Of a stretch of DNA of 64,000 nucleotides, positions 17,978 to 26,803 are shown piece by piece. The notes below the pieces were generated by a model. It did no database searches, was not told where the DNA came from, and worked only from the letters and a program-made list of their open reading frames with translations. Source of the DNA: Cupriavidus pinatubonensis (GTDB lineage: Bacteria > Pseudomonadota > Gammaproteobacteria > Burkholderiales > Burkholderiaceae); the NCBI RefSeq assembly GCF_019602855.1, contig NZ_CP080766.1:1364001-1428000 (forward strand), read 5' to 3'. Each line of letters opens with the position of its first letter. Positions within the stretch are counted from its first letter, which is position 1. The translations under genes and the position numbers were made by a program.

Positions 17978-18834
17978 TGACCGACGCCAATCTCGCCGAC
18001 GCCGCGGCAAGTTTCGAGCCGCTGCGGCGCACGCTGATCCGGGTCGGGTACCGCATGCTCGGCTCGGTCGCCGATGCCGAGGATATCGTGCAGGACGCGT
18101 TCATCCGCTGGGTGAACGCCGAGCGCACCGAGGTGCGCGTGCCCGAAGCGTTCCTGCGCCGCATGGTCATGCGGATGTGCCTGGACCAGCTGAAGTCCGC
18201 GCGCCACCAGCGCGAAACCTACATCGGCCCGTGGCTGCCCGACCCTGTCGTCGAGGAAGACGAGCAGGAGGACGTCACGCTGCCACTGATGCTCGCGCTC
18301 GAACGCCTGTCGCCGCTCGAACGTGCGGCGTTCCTGCTGCATGACGTATTCGGTTTGGAGTTCGACGAGATCGCGGCGACGATCCAGCGCGAGCCGGCCG
18401 CGTGCCGGCAGTTAGCAGCGCGCGCGCGTACCCATGTGCGCGAATCACGTCCGCGCTTCCAGGTCGAAAAGCAGCGCGGCATCGAACTGGCAAAGGCGTT
18501 CTTCGACGCGTCGCGCAGCGGCGACATGAGCGCGCTAGGCGCCATGCTGGCCGCTGATGTGAGCCTGCATGCCGACGGCGGCGGCAAGCGGTCGGCAGTC
18601 GGACAGCCGGTGTTCGGCTTCGACGATGTGATGAAGCTGCATGAAACCCTGTCGGCGTACTTCCTCAAGAACGGCTCCACGTTCGTGCGCGCGGGATTTA
18701 TCAACGGGCTGCCCGGCATCGTCACGCTCGAGGCCGATGGCGAACTCCAGACGACCGCGCTCGACATCGAGGACGGCAAGATCACGGCCATCTATGTCAT
18801 GCGCAATCCGGACAAGCTGCGGCATCTGCATTAG
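17977..18834 (+). CDS. ECF41-family RNA polymerase sigma factor with SnoaL-like C-terminal domain
   Basis: The ATG at 17977 overlaps the upstream stop by one base; the product has 285 residues. Sigma region 2 (GYRMLGSVADAEDIVQDAF) and region 4 (LSPLERAAFLLHDVFGLEFDEIA) are clear. The linker WLPDP (86-90), a SnoaL-like domain with DGGGK (200-204) and a C-terminal NPDKL (277-281) are the hallmarks of ECF41. In this group the C-terminal domain replaces an anti-sigma factor and tunes activity. A matching promoter precedes the operon. Confidence 0.9.
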   Translation: MTDANLADAAASFEPLRRTLIRVGYRMLGSVADAEDIVQDAFIRWVNAERTEVRVPEAFLRRMVMRMCLDQLKSARHQRETYIGPWLPDPVVEEDEQEDVTLPLMLALERLSPLERAAFLLHDVFGLEFDEIAATIQREPAACRQLAARARTHVRESRPRFQVEKQRGIELAKAFFDASRSGDMSALGAMLAADVSLHADGGGKRSAVGQPVFGFDDVMKLHETLSAYFLKNGSTFVRAGFINGLPGIVTLEADGELQTTALDIEDGKITAIYVMRNPDKLRHLH

Positions 18835-18872
18835 CGTGTGCTAACTGGTGGTGTGCGCACGCTGCCGCCAGT

Positions 18873-19904
18873 TCAGAACGCGGCTTGTGCCTGCGGAAAC
18901 TTCCAGCGGCCGTCGAGGATCTCCGCATGCGGCAAGTAGAAGCGCACCATGTAGTTCCATCCCGGCATCGTGGGCAAACAGTTCGGAGTATCCGGTGCGC
19001 AATTGCCGAAGCGGATCGACACCGCGCCGTCTGGCCCTGCCTTCGCCGTCAGGTTGTTGATGGTGTACGCCTGCTGCGCATTGGGCTCGAAGTACCCTGC
19101 CGCGTTGTAAACGCTGATTGACCAGAACCCGTCCACCGGTACGCGGGGGACGTCCAGGCGATAACCGGTCTTGCCGTCGTTGCGCGCGGGATTGACGATC
19201 AGGTAGAACGCGTCGCGTTCCGGTATGCCGCCCCAGGCAATCGCGCTGCCCACCAGATGGCGCACGGGATCCACCTTGCCGGGCGCGCCGAACATGCCGC
19301 GAGAATCGGGTACGGTGGCGCCGAGCGTCACCAGCGCATGTCGAAGGGCATCCTGGCTGGCCATGTTCCACGCGGGGATCTCGAAGCGGCCAGGGCCACC
19401 GGGCTGGCTGACGGCAATGGCGTCCTGCATCGCGTGCGCAAGCCGTACATCGTCGGCGCTGCGGGGATCCACCATCGTGCGCACACCAACCAGCGCATAG
19501 CGCGTGCCGACGTTTTCCTTCGTCAGCACGTAGCGCCCGGCACCGTAGTGCACTGCCGCAACGTAGTGATCTTCGTTGAACACCGACATGGACATGTAGC
19601 GGTGCCCTGCATCGGGCATCGACACCGTGACAGGTCCGGCATCCAGATCGAATACCGCGCTGGAGTAAAGCGTGTCACGATTCCCGCGCACCACGGTCTG
19701 CGCCTCGACCGGCATCACGGTTCGCGCGTGCATGAAGCGGCCGAGGGCACCGCGCTTCACCACGCGATCGAAGTAGCGGTCCGATTCGGCACGCGCGAAG
19801 TTGTCGACCGTGACCGCCACTGGCGCCGCGGACTGTGCGTGGGCCGTCAATGCGGCCGCACCGATCAGCGTGGAAGCGACCACGCCGCGGAATCGTTGCT
19901 TCAT
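18873..19904 (-). CDS. Exported DUF1254/DUF1214 protein
   Basis: ATG 19904 with GAAAGGAG upstream gives 343 residues with a signal peptide (about 1-23, ending AHA). The N-terminal part contains the DUF1254-like pattern (RGNRDTLYSSAVFDLDAGPVTVSMPD), and the C-terminal part is DUF1214 (DGFWSISVYNAAGYFEPN, and a final MVRFYLPHAEILDG). These domains are common in predicted periplasmic proteins of unknown function. It is the last gene of the run behind the Baeyer-Villiger monooxygenase, 61 bp after the second DUF1254 gene. Confidence 0.75.
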   Translation of the reverse strand: MKQRFRGVVASTLIGAAALTAHAQSAAPVAVTVDNFARAESDRYFDRVVKRGALGRFMHARTVMPVEAQTVVRGNRDTLYSSAVFDLDAGPVTVSMPDAGHRYMSMSVFNEDHYVAAVHYGAGRYVLTKENVGTRYALVGVRTMVDPRSADDVRLAHAMQDAIAVSQPGGPGRFEIPAWNMASQDALRHALVTLGATVPDSRGMFGAPGKVDPVRHLVGSAIAWGGIPERDAFYLIVNPARNDGKTGYRLDVPRVPVDGFWSISVYNAAGYFEPNAQQAYTINNLTAKAGPDGAVSIRFGNCAPDTPNCLPTMPGWNYMVRFYLPHAEILDGRWKFPQAQAAF

Positions 19905-19965
19905 CTTTTCTCCTTTCGGACGGTTTATCCGATGCGCCGCAAGCGCCCTTCTTCCTCTGCCCTGG

Positions 19966-21306
19966 CTAGTCAATCCGGACAAGCGCCGGTGGATAGGCAT
20001 TGCCGTTCGCGACCTCGGCATCCGGGCCGTAGTACCGGAACGTCAGGTTGTAGCGGCTCCCGGCGGGAGTCGGCAGCCAGTTCGATCGCGGCGTACCTGA
20101 CGGCAGCGTGGGGGCGTAGACGATCGTCAGCGAACCGTCCGCGTTGTACTTCAGCGCCGACTCCTTGTTGAGCAGGAAGCGGCTGATCGGATTCGGAATG
20201 ACCTTGAAGTCCTGCGCATCGACCGCTATGACCGACCAGAAGTACCGTGCATGCTTTGACGGCAGCGCTGCGGCCGGGAACGTCTGGGAATACGCCTGCC
20301 CGCCATCGAGCCCGCGGTTGCCGAAGTAGGTCACCTCGGCACTGTTGTTCGCCCAGATGCCGACCAGGTTCACGGCCGTCCGTGTCTTGTAGTCGTCGCC
20401 GTAGTTGCCGACAATCGACGGCCGCACCCAGCCGTTGCGGATGGTGCCGAAGTCTCGGATTTGAGCCTGGAGCGCCTGCCAGGCCTGCTCGCGGACCGTG
20501 CGTTCGACGCGTGCCCGTCCCTCAGCACCAGATCTTGCCAGGGCGGCAACGGAGGCAACCTGCGCGCGGATCGGCGCCATGCCCGGATTGATATCGGGCT
20601 CGCCGCGCAGGATTGCGTCGGTCCAGTCGAATACCTCGGCACCGGGCAGGCTCTTGTTAGTGAAGACCGGCACCTCGGTCGGCGGATCGGTCTTCGGCTG
20701 TCCCAGTGGCGTCAGCGTGAACTGCCGCTGAAGGCGCGCAGCAGCGGCTGGGTCCGCGCCCAGCTCGATACGCGCCAGCACGCGGAACGTCTTTCCCGGC
20801 AGGTCGATACGCTGCAGGCCCGCCGGCACGCTGACGGCAGCGCCCTTGAGACAAAAGGCATAGCTGCCGTCGGGATGCGTGGGATACGTGCGCTCGTTGA
20901 TATTGACGGCGGTCTCGCCCCAGCCATTGAGCATCTGCCACGTGTAATAGCGCCCGCTTACCTTCGGCATATCGAGCCGCACGCACGTCTTTTCGTCAAC
21001 CGCCACCCATGCTTCCGAATACGCGACGTCCAGGTTCGGATTCGCCCACGTCACGCCACCCGGCTCGCGGTAAACAAGGTGATTCCACTGAAATCCCTCG
21101 CGCTCGAAGTCGAGCCGCTGCTGGCGCAGGACCAGCACGCGGCCCAGCAGGTAAAGGTAGGCGTCGCTGATCTGCTGATCCGTCAGCGCGGCGGCCTGTT
21201 GGACGGACGGCTCGCCTGCATTGCCCTGCGGCACGGAGGACGCCGTACAGGCCCCAAGCACGATCAGTGCCGCACTCGAAATTGCCGTCGTACGCAAGGT
21301 CTTCAT
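19966..21306 (-). CDS. DUF1254/DUF1214 lipoprotein
   Basis: From ATG 21306 the protein has 446 residues and a lipoprotein signal with a lipobox (VLGAC, Cys at about residue 20). DUF1254 features (REPGGVTWANPNLDVAYSEAWVAVD) are followed by DUF1214 features (GLDGGQAYSQTFPAA, YFWSVIAVDAQDFKVIPN). An alternative ATG at 21330 would overlap the upstream dehydrogenase gene and lacks a better ribosome site. It is a paralogue-like neighbour of the 18873-19904 gene. Function is unknown, probably in the periplasm or outer membrane. Confidence 0.75.
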   Translation of the reverse strand: MKTLRTTAISSAALIVLGACTASSVPQGNAGEPSVQQAAALTDQQISDAYLYLLGRVLVLRQQRLDFEREGFQWNHLVYREPGGVTWANPNLDVAYSEAWVAVDEKTCVRLDMPKVSGRYYTWQMLNGWGETAVNINERTYPTHPDGSYAFCLKGAAVSVPAGLQRIDLPGKTFRVLARIELGADPAAAARLQRQFTLTPLGQPKTDPPTEVPVFTNKSLPGAEVFDWTDAILRGEPDINPGMAPIRAQVASVAALARSGAEGRARVERTVREQAWQALQAQIRDFGTIRNGWVRPSIVGNYGDDYKTRTAVNLVGIWANNSAEVTYFGNRGLDGGQAYSQTFPAAALPSKHARYFWSVIAVDAQDFKVIPNPISRFLLNKESALKYNADGSLTIVYAPTLPSGTPRSNWLPTPAGSRYNLTFRYYGPDAEVANGNAYPPALVRID

Positions 21307-21317
21307 CGATAGGCTTC

Positions 21318-22064
21318 TCATTGCGCGCAATACCCTCCATCGACCATCAGGCTCGTACCGACGATGAACGATGCATCGTCGCTCGCGAGAAACAGCACGG
21401 CCTTCGCGACCTCACCGGCGTGACCCAGGCGGCCAATCGGATGCGCCGCCACCAGGCGCGCACGGGCTTCCTCAGTGGCACGTTCGATCAGCGGTGTTGC
21501 CACGAAACCCGGACATACCGCGTTGACGCGTATGCCGTCCTGTGCATGCGAGACGCCGAGAGAGCGCGTGAGGTTGACCACGCCGCCCTTTGCCGCGTTG
21601 TAGGACGCCGCGCCCGGCATCCCGACATGCCCGAGTATCGATGCCATGTTGACGATCGCGCCGCCGGTGCCCTGCTTCTTCATCTGCACAATGGCAAGCT
21701 TGTTGCTCAGGAAGACGCCGGTCAGGTTGACGTCGATCATCTGCTGCCATTGCTCGACACTGACATCCTCGACTGGTGCAGACGGATGCGCAATGCCGGC
21801 ATTGGCGACCATGATGTCGAGCCGCCCGAAGCGGCTCACGGTGTCATCGATGAGCCTGCGCGTGTCGTCCTCGCGCGACACATCGACTTCGCTGTAGTGC
21901 GCGGCCAAGCCGCTTTCGCTCAGTTCACGCGCGAGCTTCTCGCCGAGTGCCGAGCGGTCGGCAATGACGACGCTGGCACCTTGGGAAGCGAACAGCCGAA
22001 CCGTTGCCTCGCCAATACCGCTGGCACCGCCCGTTACGATGGCGACCTTGTCCTTGAGCTTCAT
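21318..22064 (-). CDS. Short-chain dehydrogenase/reductase
   Basis: This 248-residue classical SDR starts at MKLKDKVAIVTGG (ATG 22064). It has the NAD(P)-binding TGGASGIGEA, the NAGIAHP motif and the catalytic Tyr-Lys in SYNAAKGG. Asp39 (IADRS) after strand 2 suggests NAD(H) preference. In this operon it may oxidise an alcohol to the ketone substrate of the Baeyer-Villiger enzyme, or oxidise a later hydroxy acid. It lies 33 bp after the next SDR gene upstream. Confidence 0.85.
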   Translation of the reverse strand: MKLKDKVAIVTGGASGIGEATVRLFASQGASVVIADRSALGEKLARELSESGLAAHYSEVDVSREDDTRRLIDDTVSRFGRLDIMVANAGIAHPSAPVEDVSVEQWQQMIDVNLTGVFLSNKLAIVQMKKQGTGGAIVNMASILGHVGMPGAASYNAAKGGVVNLTRSLGVSHAQDGIRVNAVCPGFVATPLIERATEEARARLVAAHPIGRLGHAGEVAKAVLFLASDDASFIVGTSLMVDGGYCAQ

Positions 22065-22097
22065 GTCGATGTACTCCATTCAGTCTGTGGTTGCCGA

Positions 22098-22853
22098 CTA
22101 GGCCGCCGTGAATCCGCCGTCCAGCACCAACTCCGCGCCGTTCATGTAGGACGACTCGTCCGAAGCGAGGAACAGAGCGAGGCCGCCGACTTCATCGGCC
22201 GTGCCCAGTCGGCCCATCGGCGACATGACCTGGCCCAGATCCTGCTTGCTGCGTCCCGCCGTGCCCGAAGCGTAGTCGGCCATGGCCGTATCGATAAGGC
22301 CGGGATGGATCGAATTGACCCTCACGCCCTTCGCCGCATACTCCAGTGCTGCGCCCTTCGTCATGGCACGCACGGCACCCTTGCTGGCGCTGTACATCGT
22401 GGACCGCGGCGAGCCGACCAGGCCGGCGACCGAAGACACGTTGATGACCGAGCCCTTCCCGGCGCGCGCCATCAGCGGCATCACGTGCTTCATGCCAAGG
22501 AACACGCCCGTGACGTTGATCGCCATGAGGCGGTTCCACTCGTCCAGCGTCGTTTCGGCAAGCGGCTTGAGCACGAAGATGCCCGCATTGTTGAAAAGAA
22601 CGTCGACCGTGCCGAATGCCTCGACCGCAGCGTCGACAACTCGCGTCCACTGCGTTTCGCAGCCCACGTCGTGCGCCAGTGCCATGGCACGCCCGCCGGC
22701 TGCGTTGATCGTGTCGGCGACTTCCTGCGCGCCGTCGCGGTTGATGTCGGTCACCACAATGCTCGCGCCTTCGCGCGCGAAACCAAGCGCGGTAGCGCGG
22801 CCGATACCGCCCGCAGCACCGGTGAGAATCGCAACCTTGCCTTGCAGTCGCAT
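22098..22853 (-). CDS. Short-chain dehydrogenase/reductase (glucose/cyclohexanol dehydrogenase-like)
   Basis: This 251-residue classical SDR has LTGAAGGIGRATA, NNAGIFV and the YSASKGAV active site; VTDIN after strand 2 suggests NAD(H). It ends in the usual DGGFTAA. It follows the esterase gene by 11 bp, so the two are probably translationally linked. Homologues in cyclic-ketone pathways oxidise the cyclic alcohol; the specificity here is inferred from context. Confidence 0.85.
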   Translation of the reverse strand: MRLQGKVAILTGAAGGIGRATALGFAREGASIVVTDINRDGAQEVADTINAAGGRAMALAHDVGCETQWTRVVDAAVEAFGTVDVLFNNAGIFVLKPLAETTLDEWNRLMAINVTGVFLGMKHVMPLMARAGKGSVINVSSVAGLVGSPRSTMYSASKGAVRAMTKGAALEYAAKGVRVNSIHPGLIDTAMADYASGTAGRSKQDLGQVMSPMGRLGTADEVGGLALFLASDESSYMNGAELVLDGGFTAA

Positions 22854-22864
22854 GTCAGTACCTC

Positions 22865-23800
22865 TTATCGGTTGTCGCTCTGGAACGCCGCCGCGAGTGC
22901 GGCTGCCGTGTCGTCGAGTGCCTGCCGGCCCTTGTCGAGTACGCCCGGCATCCAGCAGAAGCCGTGGATGGTGCCGTCGTACCGCTTGCATTCCACCGGC
23001 GTGCCGGCCTCTGCAAGCCGGCGCGCGTAGGCCTCGCCCTCGTCGCGCAGCGGATCGAACTCCGCCGTGACCACGAAGGCCGGCGGCAGGCCGCGATGAT
23101 GATCGGCGCGCAATGGCGAGGCGTAGGGATGCGTGCGGTCGGCATCGCCCACGTAGTGGTTCCAGAACCAGACCATGCTGTCGCGCGTGAGCAGGTAGCC
23201 CTCGGCGTTCTCGCGGTACGACGGCGTGTCGAGCGTGCCGTCGGTCACCGGGTAGAGCAGCACCTGGAAGCACGGCTGCGGCGCGGCGCGGTCGCGCGCC
23301 ATCAACGCGACGACTGCAGCGAGGTTGCCACCGGCGCTGTCGCCACCCACGGCGATACGTGTGGCGTCGACCTGCAGCGCGCGCGCATTGCTCACCAGCC
23401 ACTGGAACGCGGCGTAGGCGTCCTCAGTGGCGGCGGGAAACCGGTGTTCGGGTGCCAGCCGGTAGTCGACCGACACGACCACGCAAGACGCGCGGGTAGC
23501 GAGGCGACGGCATGGCACATCTACCGTGTCGAGGTCACCGACGACCCAGCCACCACCGTGGCAATACACCAGCGCCGGAAACGGGCCTTCACCGTCGGGG
23601 GTATAGATGCGGACGCGGATATCGCCGGCGGGGCCGGGAATCGTGACTTCCTCGATCTGAGCGACGGCGTCCGGCACGCCGGCCAGTGGCCGGAAATCGA
23701 ACGACTGCCGCGCCTGCTCCGGCGTGCAGGTATGCAATGGCGGCCGTCCTGCCGACGCAATCATGTCAAGGATGTAGCGGGCCTGCTCGTCGAGCGCCAT
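22865..23800 (-). CDS. Alpha/beta hydrolase of the hormone-sensitive-lipase family
   Basis: This 311-residue esterase has the HSL oxyanion motif HGGGWVVGDLD (about 80-90), the nucleophile GGDSAGGNLAA, an Asp in EFDPLRDEGEAYA and a catalytic His in IHGFCWM. Next to a Baeyer-Villiger monooxygenase, its probable job is to open the ester or lactone made by that enzyme. It has no signal peptide, so it is cytoplasmic. The spacing of 11 bp to the next gene supports an operon. Confidence 0.85.
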   Translation of the reverse strand: MALDEQARYILDMIASAGRPPLHTCTPEQARQSFDFRPLAGVPDAVAQIEEVTIPGPAGDIRVRIYTPDGEGPFPALVYCHGGGWVVGDLDTVDVPCRRLATRASCVVVSVDYRLAPEHRFPAATEDAYAAFQWLVSNARALQVDATRIAVGGDSAGGNLAAVVALMARDRAAPQPCFQVLLYPVTDGTLDTPSYRENAEGYLLTRDSMVWFWNHYVGDADRTHPYASPLRADHHRGLPPAFVVTAEFDPLRDEGEAYARRLAEAGTPVECKRYDGTIHGFCWMPGVLDKGRQALDDTAAALAAAFQSDNR

Positions 23801-23836
23801 GGTCTCTTGTCTCCGTCGTAGTTGTTGTGGCCCGGT

Positions 23837-25429
23837 TCAGGCCTGCAGGAAGCCGTCGTACCCGTTCGCCGCCACGCGATCGCACAGCTCGCGATAGACG
23901 CTGATGCCGGCCAGGTAGATCGGGAAGCTCATCTTCTTGCCTTCGACGTTCGAGCCGTTGTACCAGGACTCGCCCTTTGGGAAGAGTGTGGCATCGGCGA
24001 CTTCATGGCAGTGCCGGCTCCATGCCTCTTCGGCCTGCGGCTTCGCTTCGATGACAGCGGTACCGTTCTGCTCCATCTGGCGAATGCAGGCATCGATCCA
24101 CTCGACGTGCTGCTCGATCGACCACACCATGTTGGACAGCACCGACGGGCTTTCCGGGCCGGTGATCATGAACATGTTCGGGAAGCCGGCGGTCGCCAGG
24201 CCCAGATAGGTCCGGATGCGCTCGCCTTCCGCCCACTTCTCGCGCAGCGTCATGCCGTCCTTGCCGCGGATGTCGATCCGGAACAGTGCGCCCGTCATGG
24301 CGTCGTAGCCGGTGGCGAAGACGATGACGTCGAGCGGATACTCGGCGTCGGCGGTACGCAGGCCCGTCGGCGTGAATTCGACGATGGGCGCGGCCTTCAC
24401 GTCGACCAGCGTCACGTTGTCGCGGTTGTAGGTTTCGAAGTAGCCGGTATCCATGACCGGGCGCTTCACGCCGTACAGATAGGTCGGCGTGAGCTTTGCG
24501 GCGATTTCCGGATCCTTCACGACCGTGCGGATCTTGTCGCGGATGAATTCGCACACGGTCTCGTTGGCGCTCGCGTCGGTGACGAGATCCTTGTACAGGC
24601 CATGCATCCAGCCGCCTTCGGTCCAGGCCGCCTCATAGCGCTGCTGGCGCTGGGCTTCGGTATCCTCGAACGTCGATCGATCCGGGCGCGGCCGCGTCGT
24701 CGTGCCGCCCCAGGACTTCAGGACCTGCTGCCTGAGCGCGGGATAGTTCGCTTTGACCTGCGACACGTATTCGCTGTCATGGGGCCGGTTGGCCGCTGGC
24801 GTGCTGTATTGCGCGGTACGCTGAAACACGAACAGTTGCGTGGCCTGCGCGGCGATTTGCGGGATGGCCTGAATGCCGCTCGATCCGGTGCCGATCACGC
24901 CGACCCGCTTGCCGGCGAAGCTGACCGGCTCATGCGGCCACGTTCCCGTGTGGTACTGCTCGCCACGGAAGCTGTCCAGGCCCTTGAAGCGCGGTGTGCT
25001 CGATGTGGACAGGCAACCCACGCCCGAGATGAAATACTTGGCCGTGGCCACGCGGCCATCGTCAGTCTGCACCCGCCACTTGCCGGCGCTGGCGTCGAAG
25101 TGTGCCGAGACGACGCGCGTGCTGAACTCGATATCGCGGCGCAGATCGAAACGGTCCGCCACGTGGTTCAGGTAGGCAAGGATCTCGGGCTGTTCGGCAT
25201 ACCGGCTCGTCCAGGTCCACTCGGCGAGCAACTCCTTCGAGAACGTAAAGTTGTAGTAGATGCTCTCGACATCGCACCTGGCGCCCGGATAGCGGTTCCA
25301 GTACCAGACGCCGCCGACGTTGTCACCGGCCTCGTAGACCCGTGCCGACAGGCCTGCTTCACGCAGGCGATGCAGCATATACAGGCCGGAGAATCCGGCT
25401 CCCACCACAATGGCGTCGTAGTTGTCCAT
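23837..25429 (-). CDS. Baeyer-Villiger flavin monooxygenase
   Basis: The 530-residue protein has two Rossmann motifs (GAGFSG at about 10-15 and GTGSSG at 180-185) flanking the Baeyer-Villiger fingerprint F-x-G-x3-H-T-x2-W (Phe154 to Trp164, in FRGEQYHTGTW). It uses FAD, NADPH and O2 to insert oxygen next to a carbonyl. It is the first gene of an operon that continues with an esterase, two SDRs and two DUF1254 proteins. The LysR gene is divergent across 257 bp. The ketone substrate (cyclic, aryl or steroid) cannot be told from sequence. Confidence 0.88.
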   Translation of the reverse strand: MDNYDAIVVGAGFSGLYMLHRLREAGLSARVYEAGDNVGGVWYWNRYPGARCDVESIYYNFTFSKELLAEWTWTSRYAEQPEILAYLNHVADRFDLRRDIEFSTRVVSAHFDASAGKWRVQTDDGRVATAKYFISGVGCLSTSSTPRFKGLDSFRGEQYHTGTWPHEPVSFAGKRVGVIGTGSSGIQAIPQIAAQATQLFVFQRTAQYSTPAANRPHDSEYVSQVKANYPALRQQVLKSWGGTTTRPRPDRSTFEDTEAQRQQRYEAAWTEGGWMHGLYKDLVTDASANETVCEFIRDKIRTVVKDPEIAAKLTPTYLYGVKRPVMDTGYFETYNRDNVTLVDVKAAPIVEFTPTGLRTADAEYPLDVIVFATGYDAMTGALFRIDIRGKDGMTLREKWAEGERIRTYLGLATAGFPNMFMITGPESPSVLSNMVWSIEQHVEWIDACIRQMEQNGTAVIEAKPQAEEAWSRHCHEVADATLFPKGESWYNGSNVEGKKMSFPIYLAGISVYRELCDRVAANGYDGFLQA

Positions 25430-25612
25430 CTTGTTGTCTCCTTCTTTCTGCGCGACTGGCTCCCAGTGCGGGGACCATGCGTGTCGTTTGGTTTTTTATG
25501 CTCGCATCCTCGCGTCGGCACTGTCCAATTCAACTTTTTCCGCCGTATTCCTCAAAGTCATACCTCGCCGGAACGGGCGGCGGCGCGCCGGCCCTGCCCC
25601 GCACGGATCCGG

Positions 25613-25618
25613 TTGACA
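25613..25618 (+). promoter_or_regulatory. TTGACA box upstream of the LysR gene
   Basis: A perfect TTGACA lies about 70 bp before the LysR start in the 257-bp divergent region between the monooxygenase and the regulator. No convincing -10 box at standard spacing was found, so this is only a weak promoter candidate. No clear LysR-type dyad was resolved here. Confidence 0.25.
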
Positions 25619-25686
25619 GGGCTGTTCACCGCGTCCGTGGCAAAATCACAATCATTGAAATCCGGCCGGCATGGGAGAGGTTGCAA

Positions 25687-26658
25687 ATGGATGCTCGTCT
25701 GAAGCAGGCCGTCGCCGTTGGCAGGTTCGGCTCCTTCTCGAAGGCAGCGGAAGCGGTCAATGTGACCCAGTCGGCCGTCACCAAGAGCGTCGCCGAGCTG
25801 GAGCGGCGCCTCGGCTTTCCGATCTTCATCCGGACCTCGCGCGGCGTGGTGCCGACCAGCGAAGGGCGCGCGTTCCTGGAGCGCGCCTCACGGCTGATTG
25901 CGGATACCGATGAACTGCTGAGCGGGGCGCTGCGCACCGACCCGTTCAGCGGGAGCCTGCGCATCGGGATCTTTCCGACGACGTTCGAGTGGATGTTGGC
26001 AAAGCCGCTCGAGGTACTGGTGCAGCGTCATCCGCGGCTGCTGCTCGACATTACGTCAGGAACGAAAGAACGCGGCGTGCAACTTCTTGACCAGGGCGAC
26101 GTCGATGTTGCCATCGGACTCGAGTCGGCGTTCGGGGACAAGGCCCGCTTCAAGCTCGAATACATCGCTACGATCTCGGCATCGATATTCGTGCGGCGCG
26201 GCCATCCGCTGCTGGAGCTGGAAGCGCCGGTGGCGTCCGATATCGCCCGGTACGACATGGTGCTGCCGGGCCAGCTCTGGGATCTGTCGCTGTACCCCAT
26301 TCTCAGCCAGATCTACGGTCAGGCCGAGGCAGTCCGGTTCCACAGGATCGAAAACTTCTCACTGCAATGCAAAGTCATCGAAAACACGGATGCGATGGGC
26401 TTTGTCGACCAGGCCATCACGAGGACAGATTACTTCCAGTCGCGCTTTGCGGTTCTGCAGGGCCTTGAAACCGCCACCGCGGCCGGCATTGTCTGTGCCG
26501 TTCGCGAACAATGGACGCCCAAAGCCGGTGTCGGGGCACTGGTCGACATCTTGCAGCGTGTGCATGCGGAGGGAATGCTGAACAGCGACATCCAGAACCG
26601 GCTGTTCGGACATGAATGCGCGGCGCTGGCGGCCGAAGCGGTGCCGCACCGGGGTTGA
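25687..26658 (+). CDS. LysR-family regulator of the Baeyer-Villiger operon
   Basis: ATG 25687 with GGAGAGG upstream gives 323 residues. The winged helix at the N-terminus (FGSFSKAAEAVNVTQSAVTKSVAELERRLG) is followed by a periplasmic-binding-like effector domain (GSLRIGIFPTTFEW, then DVDVAIGLES). It is transcribed away from the monooxygenase operon, the usual arrangement for a LysR activator and its target. The inducer is probably the ketone or an intermediate, but this is not shown. Confidence 0.85.
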   Translation: MDARLKQAVAVGRFGSFSKAAEAVNVTQSAVTKSVAELERRLGFPIFIRTSRGVVPTSEGRAFLERASRLIADTDELLSGALRTDPFSGSLRIGIFPTTFEWMLAKPLEVLVQRHPRLLLDITSGTKERGVQLLDQGDVDVAIGLESAFGDKARFKLEYIATISASIFVRRGHPLLELEAPVASDIARYDMVLPGQLWDLSLYPILSQIYGQAEAVRFHRIENFSLQCKVIENTDAMGFVDQAITRTDYFQSRFAVLQGLETATAAGIVCAVREQWTPKAGVGALVDILQRVHAEGMLNSDIQNRLFGHECAALAAEAVPHRG

Positions 26659-26803
26659 TCCCGAGTTCTTTTTCCGACAAGCGGTGCAGATTGCATTAAA
26701 GTGGCACCCTTTCCGCGATGCGACTCCCGACCGCCAGCCGATGTTCACGTGGCTCCAAACGCTGGTACGCCAGTCCTGCCGCAGGACGCTGTCGCCCACC
26801 GAT

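Noticed and set aside
18835..18872. Partial inverted repeat GCGTGTGC/GCGCACGC between convergent genes
   Set aside because: Mismatches and no T tract, so it was not called a terminator.
21267..25702. Long plus-strand open frames opposite the dehydrogenase and Baeyer-Villiger genes
   Set aside because: No family motifs, and overlapping genes on the minus strand have intact catalytic motifs and operon spacing.
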